A DNA stretch of 64,000 nt, from contig NZ_CP099490.1 in assembly GCF_023923205.1 (NCBI RefSeq), forward strand, positions 496,001-560,000, in the 5' to 3' direction. The notes below the pieces were generated by a model, which had not been told where the DNA came from, ran no database searches, and worked only from the letters and a program-made list of their open reading frames with translations. A program made the position numbers and the translations under genes. How positions within the stretch are numbered: position 1 is the first letter of the stretch; each line of letters starts with the position of its first letter. This DNA is from Ornithinimicrobium cryptoxanthini (GTDB taxonomy: Bacteria > Actinomycetota > Actinomycetes > Actinomycetales > Dermatophilaceae). Shown here one piece after another: positions 51,686-63,071 of this stretch.

Positions 51686-54133
51686 ATGAGTGCCGCAGCC
51701 AAGTCCGCCGACCAACCCCTGAGCGCCCAGGATCTGACGTCGATCGATGCGTGGTGGCGCGCCTCGAACTACCTCGCGGTGGGGCAGATCTATCTGATGG
51801 ACAACGCGTTGCTGCGTCGGCCGCTGGCTGCAGAGGACGTCAAGCCGCGCCTCCTCGGCCACTGGGGGACCTCCCCGGGGCAGAACTTCCTCTACGCCCA
51901 TCTCAACCACCAGATCATCAACCGCGACCTGGACATGATCTATCTGTCCGGACCTGGGCACGGGGGCCCGTCGCTGGTGGCCGCCGGCTGGCTCGAGGGC
52001 ACCTACTCACAGGTGTATTCGCACGTCGGGACGGACGAACGCGGACTGAACGTGCTGTTCCGGCAGTTCTCCTTCCCCGGAGGGATCCCCAGCCACGTGG
52101 CGCCGGAGACCCCGGGCTCGATCCATGAGGGCGGCGAGCTCGGCTACGTCCTGTCGCATGCCTATGGTGCTGCGTTCGACAACCCTGACCTCGTCGTCGC
52201 GGCGGTCATCGGTGACGGCGAGGCCGAGACCGGGCCACTGGCCACCGCCTGGCACAGCAACAAGTTTCTGAATCCCCGGCTCGATGGCACTGTGCTGCCG
52301 ATCCTGCACCTCAACGGTTACAAGATCGCCAACCCCACTGTCCTGGACCGGATCCCGCGTCAGGAGCTCGAGGCGCTGATGGTCGGCTACGGTCACCGGC
52401 CCTACTTCTTCGAAGCGGGCTTCGACGACGAGGAGCCGGCCCAGTTCCACCAGCGTTTCGCCGCGCTCCTGTCGGAGGTGCTCGATGAGATCGCGAGGAT
52501 CAGGACCGAGGCGACTGACGGCATACTCACCGGTCGTCCGCGGTGGCCGATGATCGTCTTCCGGACGCCGAAGGGCTGGACCGGCCCCGAGGAGGTCGAC
52601 GGGTTGCCGGTCGAGGGCACGTGGCGCAGCCATCAGGTGCCGATGGCGGCGGTGCGCGGCAACGAGGACTACACGCGGCTGCTCGAGGAGTGGATGCGCA
52701 GCTATCGTCCCGAGGACCTCTTTGATGAGGACGGCCGCATCGTCGAGCAGATCGCCCGCAACAACCCTGTCGGCACCCGGCGGATGAGCGCGAACCCGCA
52801 CGCCAACGGGGGCATGCTCACCCGGGACCTGGACCTGCCGGACTGGCAGGAGTATGCCGTGGACGTCCCCTCCCCCGGTGGCGCGAACGCGGAAGCCACC
52901 CGGGTGCTGGGGACGTGGGTGGCGGACGTGATCGAGCGCAACCGCGAGACGTTCCGCGTGTTCGGGCCGGACGAGACGCACTCCAACCGGCTCGGTGCCG
53001 CCGTCGAGACGGGCGGCAAGACCTGGGTGGCCGAGGTGGTCGACACGGATGTGGACCTCTCGCCCACGGGTCGCGTCATGGAGGTGCTGTCCGAGCACCA
53101 GTGCCAGGGGTGGCTGGAGGGCTATCTGCTCACCGGGCGGCACGGACTCCTCAACAGCTATGAGGCGTTCGTGCACATCGTCGACTCGATGTTCAACCAG
53201 CACGCCAAGTGGCTCGACGCGACCCGCGACATTCCGTGGCGGGTGCCGGTCCCGTCGCTGAACTACCTGTTGTCCTCGCACGTGTGGCGCCAGGACCACA
53301 ACGGCTTCTCGCACCAGGACCCCGGCTTCCTGGACGTCGTGATGAACAAGACGGCAGACGTGATCAGGATCTATCTGCCGCCGGACGCCAACACCCTGCT
53401 GTCGACCTATGACCACTGCCTGCGGAGCAAGAACTATGTCAACGTGGTCGTCTCCGGCAAGCAGCCGGGTCCGCAGTGGCTCTCGGCGCAGGACGCCGCC
53501 CTGCACTGTGCCAGGGGCATCGGGATCTGGGACTGGGCCGGGTCCGAGGTGGCGGGGGAGAAGCCCGATGTGGTGCTGGGGTGTGCCGGTGACGTGCCGA
53601 CGGTGGAGGCCATCGCGGCTGCGAGGTTGCTGGCCGAGCACCTGCCCGAGCTGCGGGTGCGCGTCATCAACGTCGTGGACCTGATGCGGCTCCAGGACGA
53701 GCGTGAGCACCCGCACGGGCTGAGCCACCGGGACTTCGACTCGTTCTTCACCACCGACCGTCCGGTGATCTTCGCCTTCCACGGCTATCCGTCGCTGGTG
53801 CACCGGCTGACCTACCGGCGGACCAACCACAGCAACATCCACGTGCGTGGCTTCAAGGAGCAGGGCACCACCACCACGCCGTTCGACATGTTGATGATGA
53901 ATGACCTGGACCGCTATCGGCTGGTCGCCGATGTCATCGACCGGGTGCCCGGTCTCGCGGAGCGCGCGGCCGGCCTGCGTCAGGCGATGCTCGACATGCG
54001 GGTGAGGGCGCGCAACTACACGCGCGAGCACGGCGAGGACCTCCCCGAGGTGGCGCAGTGGGTGTTCAACGACGAGGACAACACGCAGGGTTCGGGGGCG
54101 CCCGGCGCCGACACGGGCGGTGACAACGACTGA
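51686..54133 (+). CDS. xfp: Phosphoketolase (xylulose-5-P/fructose-6-P)
   Basis: The 815-residue thiamine-diphosphate enzyme is full length. Typical blocks are [79 protein letters not shown] and, near the C-terminus, [20 protein letters not shown]. It splits xylulose-5-P or fructose-6-P with phosphate into acetyl phosphate and an aldose phosphate. It stands alone, divergent from the phosphate-transport operon, which would supply its co-substrate. Confidence 0.93.
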   Translation: MSAAAKSADQPLSAQDLTSIDAWWRASNYLAVGQIYLMDNALLRRPLAAEDVKPRLLGHWGTSPGQNFLYAHLNHQIINRDLDMIYLSGPGHGGPSLVAAGWLEGTYSQVYSHVGTDERGLNVLFRQFSFPGGIPSHVAPETPGSIHEGGELGYVLSHAYGAAFDNPDLVVAAVIGDGEAETGPLATAWHSNKFLNPRLDGTVLPILHLNGYKIANPTVLDRIPRQELEALMVGYGHRPYFFEAGFDDEEPAQFHQRFAALLSEVLDEIARIRTEATDGILTGRPRWPMIVFRTPKGWTGPEEVDGLPVEGTWRSHQVPMAAVRGNEDYTRLLEEWMRSYRPEDLFDEDGRIVEQIARNNPVGTRRMSANPHANGGMLTRDLDLPDWQEYAVDVPSPGGANAEATRVLGTWVADVIERNRETFRVFGPDETHSNRLGAAVETGGKTWVAEVVDTDVDLSPTGRVMEVLSEHQCQGWLEGYLLTGRHGLLNSYEAFVHIVDSMFNQHAKWLDATRDIPWRVPVPSLNYLLSSHVWRQDHNGFSHQDPGFLDVVMNKTADVIRIYLPPDANTLLSTYDHCLRSKNYVNVVVSGKQPGPQWLSAQDAALHCARGIGIWDWAGSEVAGEKPDVVLGCAGDVPTVEAIAAARLLAEHLPELRVRVINVVDLMRLQDEREHPHGLSHRDFDSFFTTDRPVIFAFHGYPSLVHRLTYRRTNHSNIHVRGFKEQGTTTTPFDMLMMNDLDRYRLVADVIDRVPGLAERAAGLRQAMLDMRVRARNYTREHGEDLPEVAQWVFNDEDNTQGSGAPGADTGGDND

Positions 54134-54339
54134 GGGTGCTCACCAGAGCATGACCTCGGTCGTGTCAGGAGTGCCCCGCGCAAGTCGTGCGTCCCGGGCT
54201 CCTCGATCCCGAGTGCCGTGACGTCGTCCTCGATGCCCCCTCGACCTCAAGCTTGCCGACCAGCGTCTTGATAGCGATCTCTGCGGCACACAGGGCCAAG
54301 AGGTGTGAGCAGCTGACCGTGCAACTTGGAGCAGATCCG
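54134..54339. other. Left part of convergent gap, nothing recognised
   Basis: The 206 bases after the phosphoketolase stop hold no gene. On the minus strand a short coding-like run (AAEIAIKTLVGKLEVEG) may be a gene remnant but has no start or context. Confidence 0.35.
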
Positions 54340-54375
54340 GTGTCTTAGAGCCGGTTGTAGCAGGCTCTAAGACAC
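54340..54375. terminator. Bidirectional hairpin between xfp and metH
   Basis: A perfect 13-bp inverted repeat (GTGTCTTAGAGCC at 54340-54352, GGCTCTAAGACAC at 54363-54375) with a 10-base loop lies between two convergent genes. It is a likely terminator for one or both. Confidence 0.7.
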
Positions 54376-54407
54376 GGCAGCGGCTCTCAGACGCGCGTGC
54401 GCAGGTG

Positions 54408-54560
54408 GCGTGGCGCGGGCACGGGCTGAGTGGGTCCGAACCTTGCCACAAGTGCGTGTGGCGCGGGCACGGGCTGAGTGGGTCCGAACCTTGCCACAAC
54501 TGCGTGTGGCGCGGTCCGAACCTTGCCACAAGCGCGTGTGGCGCGGTCCGAACCTCCCTC
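54408..54560. repeat. Degenerate tandem repeat, 48- and 32-bp units
   Basis: Two 48-bp units (54408-54455, 54456-54503), a 32-bp unit (54504-54535) and a partial unit (from 54536) share GTGTGGCGCG and GTCCGAACCTTGCCACAA. The short unit lacks a 16-base insert. At each junction GCCACA-N6-TGTGGC forms a small hairpin whose stem is constant while the loop differs. The array directly abuts the metH stop codon. Confidence 0.8.
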
Positions 54561-57500
54561 AAGTCTGGTAGCCCAGGTTAGGTGCCAGCCAGCGCTCGGC
54601 CTCCTCAAGGGTCCAGCCCTTGCGGGCGGCGTAGTCCTCGACCTGGTCGCGGGCGACCTTGCCGACGGCGAAGTAGACCGACTCGGGGTGGCCGAGGTAG
54701 AGGCCGGAGACCGCTGAGGTCGGCGTCATCGCGCAGTGCTCGGTCAGCTCCAGACCGATCTCCGCAGCACCGAGCAACCGGAAGAGCGTGCGCTTCTCGG
54801 TGTGGTCGGGCTGGGCGGGATAGCCAGGTGCCGGCCGGATGCCGTCGTAGTGCTCCCGGACCAGGTCGGCGACCTCGAGCCGCTCGTCGGGCGCGTAGCC
54901 CCACAGCTCGGTGCGCACCGTGCGGTGCACCCACTCGGCGCAGGCCTCGGCCAGTCGGTCGGACAGCGCCTGCGCCAGGATCGCGGAGTAGTCGTCCAGC
55001 TCCTCCTTGAACGCCATCGCCAGCTCGTGGGCGCCGTGGATCCCGACGGCGAAGCCGCCCAGGTGGTCGCCCTCAGGGGCGACGAAGTCGGCGAGGGCGG
55101 CATAGCGGTTGCTCCGCTGCTTCTGCTGACGCAGGGTGTGGAAGACCGTGGTGCTCCCGTCGGCCTCGGTGATCTCGATGTCGTCCTGACCCAGGCGGCG
55201 CGCCGGCCACAGCGCGACCACGCCCTGGGGCTTCAACAGCTCATCGTCGATGATCGTCCGCAGCAGGGCCTGCCCGTCCGCGAACAGCTCGCGCGCCTGC
55301 TGCCCCTGACGTGGGTCGTCCAGCAGCTTGGGATAGGTGCCGCGCAGCTCCCAGGCGCTGAAGAACGGGGTCCAGTCGATGACCTCGGCCAGCTCCTCCA
55401 GGCTCGGCTCGAGCAGGTGCCGCCCCAGCTGGAGCGGGGCCGACTGCCCCGGGGAGGAGACGGCCCGGGTGTCGGACCGGGCCGTGGCCAGGTCGACCAG
55501 CGTCACCTGCTTGGCGCCGTGCCGCTCGCGCAGCTCGGAGAACTGCTTCGCGACCCGCTCGGCCAGCTCGTCCTCCCGGTTGATGGCGTCCCCTGCGACC
55601 CCGACGGCCCGGCTGGCGTCGATGACATAGGCGACGGTGCCCGAGTAGGCCGGGTCGATCTTGACCGCCGTGTGGGCGGCGCTCGTCGTGGCCCCACCGA
55701 TCAGCAGCGGCGTGGTCAACCCGCGCCGGCTCATCTCCGTGGCCACCCCGACCATCTCGTCCAGGCTCGGCGTGATCAGCCCGCTGACCCCGACCAGGTC
55801 CGCGCCCCACTCAGCGGCGGTGTCCAGCAACGTCTCGGCCGGCACCATGACGCCGAGGTCACGCACGTCATAACCGTTGCAGGACAGCACGACCCCGACG
55901 ATGTTCTTGCCGATGTCATGCACGTCCCCCTTGACCGTCGCCAGCAGGATCCTGCCCTTGGTGTGGCCACCCGTCTGCGCCGACGCGGCCTCCAGATAGG
56001 GCGTCAGATGTGCCACCGCGCGCTTCATCACCCGGGCTGACTTCACCACCTGTGGCAGGAACATCTGACCGCTGCCGAACAGGTCACCGACGACGTCCAT
56101 GCCGTCCATCAGCGGACCCTCGATGACCGACAGGGCCGAGCCCAGCTGCTGATAGGCCTCCTCGGCGTCCTCGACGGCGTAGTCCGAGATCCCGTGCACC
56201 AGGCCGTGCCGCAGGCGCTCCGCGACCGGAGCCTCACGCCAGGCGAGCTTGGCCGCGGGGCTGCTCGACCCCGTGGACTCGCCGCGATAGCGCTCGGCCA
56301 GCTCGAGCAGCCGGTCGGCCGCGTCCGGGCGGCGGGCCAGGATGACGTCCTCGACGGCCTCGCGCAGCTCCGGCTCGATCTCTTCATAGATGCCGAGCAT
56401 GCCCGCGTTGACGATGCCCATGTCCAGGCCGGCGTCGATGGCGTGGAACAGGAAGACCGCGTGCATCGCCTCGCGCACCACGTTGTTGCCGCGGAAACTG
56501 AACGAGACGTTGCTGATGCCGCCGCTGACCAGCGCCCCGGGCAGATTGGCCTTGATCCAGCGCGTCGCCTCGATGAAGTCGCGGGCATAGAGGTCGTGCT
56601 CGCTCATGCCGGTGGCGACCGTGAGCACGTTGGGGTCGAAGATGATGTCGTGCGGCGCGAAGCCGGCCTGCTCGGTCAGCAGCCGGTAGGCGCGGCTGCA
56701 CACCTCCTGGCGCCGCCGCAGGCTGTCGGCCTGGCCGGTCTCGTCGAAGGCCATCACCACGACAGCCGCGCCATAACGCCGCACGATCGCCGCCCGGCGC
56801 AGGAACTCCTCCTCGCCGTCCTTGAGCGAGATGCTGTTGACGACCCCGCGCCCCTGCAGGCACTGCAGTCCGGCCTCCAGCACCTCCCAGCGTGAGGAGT
56901 CGATCATCACCGGGATCCGGGAGATGTCCGGCTCTCCCGCAAGGAGATTCAGGAAGTGCGTCATGGCGGCGACACCGTCGAGCATGCCCTCGTCGAGGTT
57001 GACGTCGACCAGCTGCGCGCCGGCCTCCACCTGTTGCCGGGCGATCTGCACTCCGGCGTCCCAGTCGCCCTCTGCGACAGCCTTCTTGAAGCGGGGGGAG
57101 CCGGTGATGTTGGTCCGCTCGCCGACATTGACGAAGTTGATCTCCGGGGTGACCGTGAAGGGTTCGAGACCGGACAGACGCAGGTATGCCGCGGGCTGGG
57201 CGGGGCGACGGGGGCGCACGCCCTGCACCGCGGCAGCGATCGCCTCGATGTGCGCAGGGGTTGTGCCGCAGCACCCGCCGACGATGTTGACCATCCCCTC
57301 GCGGGCGTAGTCCGCGAGCACCTGCGCCATCTGCCCGGGCGTCTCGTCGTAGCCACCGAAGGCGTTGGGCAGCCCGGCGTTGGGGTGGACCGAGACCAGC
57401 CGGGGGCTGGAGCCGGCGACGTCTCGCAGGTGCGGGCGGAGCGCGGCCGGCCCGAGCGCGCAGTTCAGCCCGACCGAGACCAGGTCGAGGTGCTCGGTCT

Positions 57501-58200
57501 CCAGGTCGGTGGAGATGACGAAGGCCTCGGGGGTCTGCCCCGACAGGGTGCGGCCCGAGGCGTCGGTGATCGTGCCGGAGAGCATGACCGGGACCGCGCG
57601 CCCCAGCTCGCGACCCACCGTGTCGGCGGCGCGCAGCGCAGCCTTGGCGTTGAGGGTGTCAAAGACTGTCTCGATCAGCAGCAGGTCGGCCCCGCCCTCG
57701 AGGAGCGCCCGGGCCTGCTCGGCATACGCCTCGTGCAGCTGGGCATAGGTGACCGCACGGAACTCGGGCGCCTCGACGTCGGGGGACAGGGATGCCGTGC
57801 GGTTCGTGGGCCCCATCGCCCCGGCGACCCAACGGGGTCGACCGTCATGCGCGGTGGCCTCATCGGCCGCCTCGCGTGCCAGCCGGGCAGCGGCGCGGTT
57901 GAGCTGGCTCACCAGCGCCTCGGTGCCGTAGTCCGCCTGCGCGATCGACGTCGCGGTGAAGGTGTTGGTGGTCGTGATGTCGGCGCCGACCGCAAAGTAC
58001 TGGCGGTGCACGTCCAGGACGACGTCCGGACGGGTCAGCGACAGCAGGTCGAAGTTGCCCTTGTAGCTGCGCGCGTCGTCCGCCCCGTCGAAGCGGAAGT
58101 CGTCCTCGGTGAGCTCGAGCTGCTGGAACATCGAGCCCCAGGCCCCATCGAGGACCAGGATGCGCTCGCGCGCGGTGGTGCGCAGGTCTGCGCTGCTCAT
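54559..58200 (-). CDS. metH: Cobalamin-dependent methionine synthase
   Basis: The 1213-residue enzyme has all modules: the homocysteine-binding barrel with zinc Cys residues ([19 protein letters not shown]; about 1-335), the pterin-binding barrel (about 345-620, [16 protein letters not shown]), the B12 cap and Rossmann domain with the cobalt-ligand motif [10 protein letters not shown] (about 640-890), and the SAM-dependent reactivation domain (about 900-1213, [15 protein letters not shown]). It methylates homocysteine from methyl-tetrahydrofolate. GAGAGGTGA lies before the ATG. No B12 riboswitch was recognised in the short upstream gap. Confidence 0.95.
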   Translation of the reverse strand: MSSADLRTTARERILVLDGAWGSMFQQLELTEDDFRFDGADDARSYKGNFDLLSLTRPDVVLDVHRQYFAVGADITTTNTFTATSIAQADYGTEALVSQLNRAAARLAREAADEATAHDGRPRWVAGAMGPTNRTASLSPDVEAPEFRAVTYAQLHEAYAEQARALLEGGADLLLIETVFDTLNAKAALRAADTVGRELGRAVPVMLSGTITDASGRTLSGQTPEAFVISTDLETEHLDLVSVGLNCALGPAALRPHLRDVAGSSPRLVSVHPNAGLPNAFGGYDETPGQMAQVLADYAREGMVNIVGGCCGTTPAHIEAIAAAVQGVRPRRPAQPAAYLRLSGLEPFTVTPEINFVNVGERTNITGSPRFKKAVAEGDWDAGVQIARQQVEAGAQLVDVNLDEGMLDGVAAMTHFLNLLAGEPDISRIPVMIDSSRWEVLEAGLQCLQGRGVVNSISLKDGEEEFLRRAAIVRRYGAAVVVMAFDETGQADSLRRRQEVCSRAYRLLTEQAGFAPHDIIFDPNVLTVATGMSEHDLYARDFIEATRWIKANLPGALVSGGISNVSFSFRGNNVVREAMHAVFLFHAIDAGLDMGIVNAGMLGIYEEIEPELREAVEDVILARRPDAADRLLELAERYRGESTGSSSPAAKLAWREAPVAERLRHGLVHGISDYAVEDAEEAYQQLGSALSVIEGPLMDGMDVVGDLFGSGQMFLPQVVKSARVMKRAVAHLTPYLEAASAQTGGHTKGRILLATVKGDVHDIGKNIVGVVLSCNGYDVRDLGVMVPAETLLDTAAEWGADLVGVSGLITPSLDEMVGVATEMSRRGLTTPLLIGGATTSAAHTAVKIDPAYSGTVAYVIDASRAVGVAGDAINREDELAERVAKQFSELRERHGAKQVTLVDLATARSDTRAVSSPGQSAPLQLGRHLLEPSLEELAEVIDWTPFFSAWELRGTYPKLLDDPRQGQQARELFADGQALLRTIIDDELLKPQGVVALWPARRLGQDDIEITEADGSTTVFHTLRQQKQRSNRYAALADFVAPEGDHLGGFAVGIHGAHELAMAFKEELDDYSAILAQALSDRLAEACAEWVHRTVRTELWGYAPDERLEVADLVREHYDGIRPAPGYPAQPDHTEKRTLFRLLGAAEIGLELTEHCAMTPTSAVSGLYLGHPESVYFAVGKVARDQVEDYAARKGWTLEEAERWLAPNLGYQT

Positions 58201-58315
58201 CTGTCACCTCTCGTGCCACGGCTGTGGACTTGCCGACCGGAGTCGGGCCTGGGGGACGGCACAGTCGAGGATAGTGGAGTCGGCCCGGTGCACTTCTGCG
58301 CCCCTCGGCAGCGTC

Positions 58316-60751
58316 ATGAGGGAGGTGAAGAACGCGACTGACAGACTGGGTGGGGTGCACCCTCACGACGTCACCTCGACCTATCGGCTGCAGCTGCATG
58401 CCGACTTCACCTTTGAGCACGCCCGGGCGGTGGTGCCCTATCTGCGCGACCTGGGCGTCTCTCACGTCTATCTCTCGCCGGTGCTCACCGCCGTGCCCGG
58501 GTCCGAGCACGGCTATGACGTGCTCGACCACACGCAGATCAACCCGGAGCTGGGCGGCCGGGACGGGCTCGAGCAGCTGGCTGCCGACTGCCACCAAGCC
58601 GGGCTGGGGGTCGTGGTCGACGTCGTGCCCAACCACATGGCGCTCACCGCGCCCGAGTGGGCCAGCAGCCCGGTCTGGCAGGTGCTGCACGACGGGCCCC
58701 GCTCCGCCCGCGCCCACTGGTTCGACGTGGACTGGGAGGCCCTCGACGGACGGATCGGCCTGCCGGTGCTGGGCGCGTCCCTGGCCGACGTGCTGGCGGC
58801 CGGCGAGCTGACCCTCGACACCGGCCGACCCGGCGAGGGACCTGCTGAGGGGCAGCCGGTGGTCCGCTACTACGAGCACGTGTTCCCGGTGGCGGAGGGG
58901 ACAGCAGGCGGTGACGTCGCCGAGGTGCTGGCGCGGCAGCACTACCTGCTCGCGGACTGGCGCGAGGCCGAGGCCACGCTGAACTACCGCCGCTTCTTTG
59001 AGGTCGACTCGCTGATCGGCGTGCGCGTCGAGGAGGTCGACGTCTTTGAGGACACGCACCGGCTCCTGCTCGACCTCAACCACGCCGGGGTCATCGACGC
59101 GTTCCGGATCGACCACCCCGACGGACTGGCTGACCCGCAGGACTATCTGCGGCGGCTGAGCCACGGGGCGGCACCTGGCACCCCTGTCTGGGTGGAGAAG
59201 ATCCTGGAGGGCGACGAGCGCCTGCCGGAGACCTGGGAGTGCTCTGGCACCACGGGGTATGACGCGAACGCAGCCCTGCAGAGCGCCCTCACCCTGAGCG
59301 CAACGGCCGGGACGGTCGATGGCGCGTGGCGCCAGGTCGGTGGCAACCCGTCGCTGGCGGAGGTGGTCACGGCGGCCAAGCGCGAGGCGGTCGACCTGCT
59401 GCTCACCCCGGAGACGGCACGGCTGCTGCGGCTGGCGCTGCGGGTCCTGCCCGACCGGGAGCCGGACGCCCTGAGCGAGGCGCTGCGCGACCTGCTCGTG
59501 GAGGTCGACGTCTATCGCGCCTATGTCCGGCCGGGTCACGACACCGACCCGGCCTCCGCGGGTCGACTCGAGGACGCGATCGGGCGGGCAGCCCGGACCT
59601 CGGCGCACCCGCACACCGTGCGCGCCGTCGGTGCAGTGCTGCTGGCGCCCGACGCCTCCCACGACCCCGTGACCGCGCGCGACCTGGCGGTCCGCTTCCA
59701 GCAGGTCACCGGCCCGGTGATGGCCAAAGGCATCGAGGACACCGCCTTCTATCGCTGGCACCGGCTGGTCGCTCTCAACGAGGTTGGCGCGGACCCGGCC
59801 GCCGACGCCGGGACGGGCCCGCTCCTGGCGTGGGCGCAGCACCAGGTCGAGCACTGGCCCCTGGGCATGACGACCCTGTCGACCCACGACACCAAGCGCA
59901 GCGAGGACGTGCGGGCGCGGCTGCTGGCGGTCGCCGCGGATGCTGGCGCCTGGCAGGCCTGCACGGACACGTTCGCCACCGCCGCCGAACAGCACGGCGT
60001 GGACGGGCCGACCGCCCACCTCATCTGGCAGACGGTCGTCGGCGCGGGTGGTGCCGACGCCAGCGGGCGGGAGCTGGACGAGGCCCGGCTCAGCACCTAT
60101 CTGACCAAGGCGCTGCGCGAGGCCAAGCAACACACCACCTGGATCGCCGTGGACGAGGCCTACGAGTCGCACGTCGCCGACCTGGCGAGCGCCGCGCTCG
60201 CCGAGGGCCCGTTGCGCGAGGTGACCGACGCTGCACTCGCCGCCAACCTGGGTCGGGTGCGTGCCGTCATACTCGCCCAGAAGCTGTTGCAGCTCACGCT
60301 GCCGGGCGTGCCGGACACCTATCAGGGGTGCGAGCTGGTCGACCTGTCCCTGGTCGACCCCGACAACCGCAGGCCGGTCGACTTCGCGGACCGCGCGGCA
60401 CGGCTGGCCAGGCTCGATGCCGACGCGCCGCCGCAGGACCTCTCTGACGAAAAGCTCCTGGTCACTGCCTCGGCGCTGCGACTGCGCCAGGAGCGCCCGG
60501 CCAGTTTCGCCGGCGGCCTCACCGCGCTGCCGGTGGGGGAGCAGCTGCTGGCCTATCTGCGCGGCGACGATGTGCTGGTCCTCGCGGTGCGCCAGCCCGA
60601 CGCGCACGGCGCTGCCCCGGAGGCCGCGCTGGACCTGCCCGTCGGCACCTGGACCGACCGTCTCACCGGCGCGCAGCACGAGGGTTCGGTCAGCACGGTT
60701 GACCTGCTCACCCGCCTGCCCGTCGCGCTGCTCGTGCGGGCCAGCGGCTGA
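58316..60751 (+). CDS. treY: Malto-oligosyltrehalose synthase
   Basis: A GH13 family enzyme of about 811 residues. The TreY start STYRLQLHADFTFEHARAVV is followed by SHVYLSPVLTAVPGSEHGYD. The nucleophile Asp is in AFRIDHPDGLADP, the acid Glu in WVEKILEGDERLP and the third Asp in STHDTKRSEDVRAR. It turns the reducing end of alpha-1,4-glucan into a trehalose unit. The start is uncertain: ATG at 58316, or GTG at 58325 or 58355. It is divergent from metH and leads the trehalose cluster with treZ. Confidence 0.92.
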   Translation: MREVKNATDRLGGVHPHDVTSTYRLQLHADFTFEHARAVVPYLRDLGVSHVYLSPVLTAVPGSEHGYDVLDHTQINPELGGRDGLEQLAADCHQAGLGVVVDVVPNHMALTAPEWASSPVWQVLHDGPRSARAHWFDVDWEALDGRIGLPVLGASLADVLAAGELTLDTGRPGEGPAEGQPVVRYYEHVFPVAEGTAGGDVAEVLARQHYLLADWREAEATLNYRRFFEVDSLIGVRVEEVDVFEDTHRLLLDLNHAGVIDAFRIDHPDGLADPQDYLRRLSHGAAPGTPVWVEKILEGDERLPETWECSGTTGYDANAALQSALTLSATAGTVDGAWRQVGGNPSLAEVVTAAKREAVDLLLTPETARLLRLALRVLPDREPDALSEALRDLLVEVDVYRAYVRPGHDTDPASAGRLEDAIGRAARTSAHPHTVRAVGAVLLAPDASHDPVTARDLAVRFQQVTGPVMAKGIEDTAFYRWHRLVALNEVGADPAADAGTGPLLAWAQHQVEHWPLGMTTLSTHDTKRSEDVRARLLAVAADAGAWQACTDTFATAAEQHGVDGPTAHLIWQTVVGAGGADASGRELDEARLSTYLTKALREAKQHTTWIAVDEAYESHVADLASAALAEGPLREVTDAALAANLGRVRAVILAQKLLQLTLPGVPDTYQGCELVDLSLVDPDNRRPVDFADRAARLARLDADAPPQDLSDEKLLVTASALRLRQERPASFAGGLTALPVGEQLLAYLRGDDVLVLAVRQPDAHGAAPEAALDLPVGTWTDRLTGAQHEGSVSTVDLLTRLPVALLVRASG

Positions 60752-60807
60752 GTGTGGCGCCCGAGGCTCCCTCGCGGGACCATGGTGGGAGACACCAGGA
60801 GGCGGCC

Positions 60808-61266
60808 ATGGCCGGAGCAGATGACTTCGCGGCATATCTGAAGCAGGTGCGCGCCCACCGTGCCGAGCTGCGCGATGCGGTCCGCCGGGTCGACGACGCG
60901 CTCGAGGCACCGATCGCCCGGGGAGGCGCCTGGCGCACCAGCGTCGCGGTCGCCCTCAGCGAGCTGTCCCGCGACTTCGAGGACCACATCCACCTGACGG
61001 AGCGCCCGGGGGGTCTGTATGACAGCGCCACCGCGACCAACCCGCGCCTGGCGGCCCGCGCCGAGCAGCTCGTCGGCGAGCATGTGGGGCTGAGGGCGGC
61101 GATCAAGGCCTGCGTCGTGTCCTATGCGGAGGCTCCGGACGACGCGGACCTGGCCGACCTGCGCGAGAGCGCGACGACCCTGGTCGGTGAGCTCGTGCGC
61201 CACCGACAGCGCGGTGGAGACCTGGTCTATGAGGCCTACGCCGTCGACATCGGTGGTGAGGGCTGA
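60808..61266 (+). CDS. Small helical protein between treY and treZ
   Basis: The 152-residue protein has a CAGGAGG ribosome site before the ATG at 60808. It is all-helical in appearance, with His/Glu residues spread as in hemerythrin-like bundles (FEDHIHLTERPGGLYD, EHVGLRAAIKACV, RHRQRGGDLVYEAY). A di-iron or other metal site is possible but not proven. It lies 56 bases after treY and 41 bases before treZ on the same strand, so it is likely part of that operon by position; a link to trehalose is not evident. Confidence 0.7.
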   Translation: MAGADDFAAYLKQVRAHRAELRDAVRRVDDALEAPIARGGAWRTSVAVALSELSRDFEDHIHLTERPGGLYDSATATNPRLAARAEQLVGEHVGLRAAIKACVVSYAEAPDDADLADLRESATTLVGELVRHRQRGGDLVYEAYAVDIGGEG

Positions 61267-61307
61267 TTCTGGCATCATCGGCGCCGGAGCCGATCGAGGA
61301 GGAGCCG

Positions 61308-63071
61308 ATGACGTATGCCGTGTGGGCACCCGACGCGGAGACGGTGCACGTGGCCGTCGGTGCGGACGGGGCGACCCGACGCCAGATGGTCCCCGCCGAG
61401 CGATCCGGGTGGTGGACGGCGCCGGTCGAAGAGGGCGACGACGGGCGTTACGCCTTCGTGCTGGACGGCGGCGACCCCAGGCCCGACCCGCGATCCCTGT
61501 CCCAGCCCGAGGGGGTCCATGCGGCGTCCGCCCTCGTGGACCTCGCGGCATACCAGTGGGGTGACGGGCAGTGGAGCGGCACGGCTCTGGACGGAGCCGT
61601 GCTCTATGAGCTGCACATCGGCACCTTCACTCCAGAGGGCACGCTCGCCGCGGCGACCGCGCACCTGGACCACCTGGTCGACCTCGGCGTGACGATGGTC
61701 TCGCTGATGCCGGTGGCAGCCTTCCCCGGGCGCCACGGCTGGGGCTATGACGGGGTCGCGCTCTATGCGGTGCATGAGCCGTATGGTGGGGCGCGGGCGC
61801 TGCAGGAGTTTGTCGACGCCGCTCACCAGCGCGGCCTCGGCGTCTGCCTCGACGTCGTCTACAACCACCTGGGCCCCAGCGGCAACTACCTCTCGCAGTT
61901 CGGGCCCTACTTCACCGACCGGCACCACACGCCCTGGGGCGACGCGGTCAACCTGGACGGGCCGGGCAGTGACGAGGTGCGGTCCTTTGTCCTGGACAAC
62001 GCCCGGCTGTGGTTCGAGCAGTTCCACCTGGACGCGCTGCGCCTGGACGCCGTGCACGCGCTGCACGACGAGCGGGCCGAGCACATCCTGGAGGCGCTGG
62101 CGAGCCTCGCGGACGGGGTCGCCGAGCGCACGGGTCGACCGCGCACCCTGATCGCCGAGTCTGACCGCAACGACCCGGCCACGGTCAGCCCGCGACGGCC
62201 CGGGGGCGCTGGCGGGCTCGGGCTGGCCGGGCAGTGGGCCGACGACATCCACCACGCCCTGCATGTGGCGCTGACGGGGGAGACGGCCGGCTACTACGCC
62301 GACTTCGCCGAGCCGGGGGCGTTGACCAAGGTGTTGACCTCGACCCCGTTCTTCCACGACGGCACGTTCTCCACCTTCCGGGAGCGCGCGCACGGCCGGC
62401 CGGTCGACCTGGTCACCACGCCACCGTGGCGGTTCGTGGCCTCGCTCCAGACGCACGACCAGATCGGCAACCGGGCCGCGGGAGACCGACTGTGCCACAA
62501 CGTGACTCCAGGACAGGCCGCGATCGGTGCGGCCCTGCTGCTGACGGCCCCCTACACCCCGATGCTCTTCATGGGGGAGGAGTGGGGCGCCAGCACAACG
62601 TGGCAGTTCTTCACCGACCACTCCGAGCCCGAGCTGGTCGAGTCGATCCGCACCGGCCGGGCCCGGGAGTTCGCCGCGCACGGGTGGGCCGCGGCCGTGC
62701 CCGACCCGCAGGACGAGGGCACCGTGACGGCGTCGCGGCTGGACTGGTCCGAGCTCGAGACACCGCCGCACGCCTCGCTCCTGGAGTGGCACCGCACGCT
62801 CCTGCGCCTGCGTCGCGAGCTGCCCGACCTGCGCGCCGCGGCGCTGGACGAAGCCCGTCTGACCCGCGACGGGGACGTGCTGGAGCTCACCCGTGGCGCG
62901 GTCCGCGTCCTGGCCAACCTGGGGGAGCAGGCGCGGACCGTGACGGTGCCGGCCGAGCCGGGCGCACGGCATACGACCGAGGCGTATGGCGGGGCCCGGC
63001 TGGACGGGGACAGCGCCACCCTGCCGGGGCACTCGGTGATCGTGCTGGGTCCGCGTACGGTGGAACGGTGA
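61308..63071 (+). CDS. treZ: Malto-oligosyltrehalose trehalohydrolase
   Basis: The 587-residue GH13 enzyme has an N-terminal beta domain (about 1-90), then the barrel with YELHIGTFTPEGTL, VCLDVVYNHLGPSGNY, the nucleophile Asp in ALRLDAVHALHD, the acid Glu in LIAESDRNDP and the His/Asp pair in SLQTHDQIGNRAAGDRL. It releases free trehalose from the chain end made by TreY. GAGGAGG precedes the ATG. It is coupled to the following gene by a GTGA overlap. The TreX debranching enzyme is not in the window. Confidence 0.93.
   Translation: MTYAVWAPDAETVHVAVGADGATRRQMVPAERSGWWTAPVEEGDDGRYAFVLDGGDPRPDPRSLSQPEGVHAASALVDLAAYQWGDGQWSGTALDGAVLYELHIGTFTPEGTLAAATAHLDHLVDLGVTMVSLMPVAAFPGRHGWGYDGVALYAVHEPYGGARALQEFVDAAHQRGLGVCLDVVYNHLGPSGNYLSQFGPYFTDRHHTPWGDAVNLDGPGSDEVRSFVLDNARLWFEQFHLDALRLDAVHALHDERAEHILEALASLADGVAERTGRPRTLIAESDRNDPATVSPRRPGGAGGLGLAGQWADDIHHALHVALTGETAGYYADFAEPGALTKVLTSTPFFHDGTFSTFRERAHGRPVDLVTTPPWRFVASLQTHDQIGNRAAGDRLCHNVTPGQAAIGAALLLTAPYTPMLFMGEEWGASTTWQFFTDHSEPELVESIRTGRAREFAAHGWAAAVPDPQDEGTVTASRLDWSELETPPHASLLEWHRTLLRLRRELPDLRAAALDEARLTRDGDVLELTRGAVRVLANLGEQARTVTVPAEPGARHTTEAYGGARLDGDSATLPGHSVIVLGPRTVER

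Noticed and set aside
52007..54031. 674-codon minus-strand frame over phosphoketolase
   Set aside because: Antisense shadow of a strongly conserved enzyme gene.
54140..54562. Minus-strand frame with repeated peptide (LWQGSDPLSPCPRH)
   Set aside because: The repeats come from the noncoding tandem DNA array; unit lengths and hairpins explain it better than a protein.
58201..58315. Possible cobalamin riboswitch before metH
   Set aside because: The B12-box consensus is not present, and the gap is too short for a full aptamer.
57860..60910. 1016-codon minus-strand frame across the metH start and treY
   Set aside because: It runs antisense to treY, whose GH13 motifs are clear, and crosses the metH promoter region. 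Its composition is typical of an antisense shadow.
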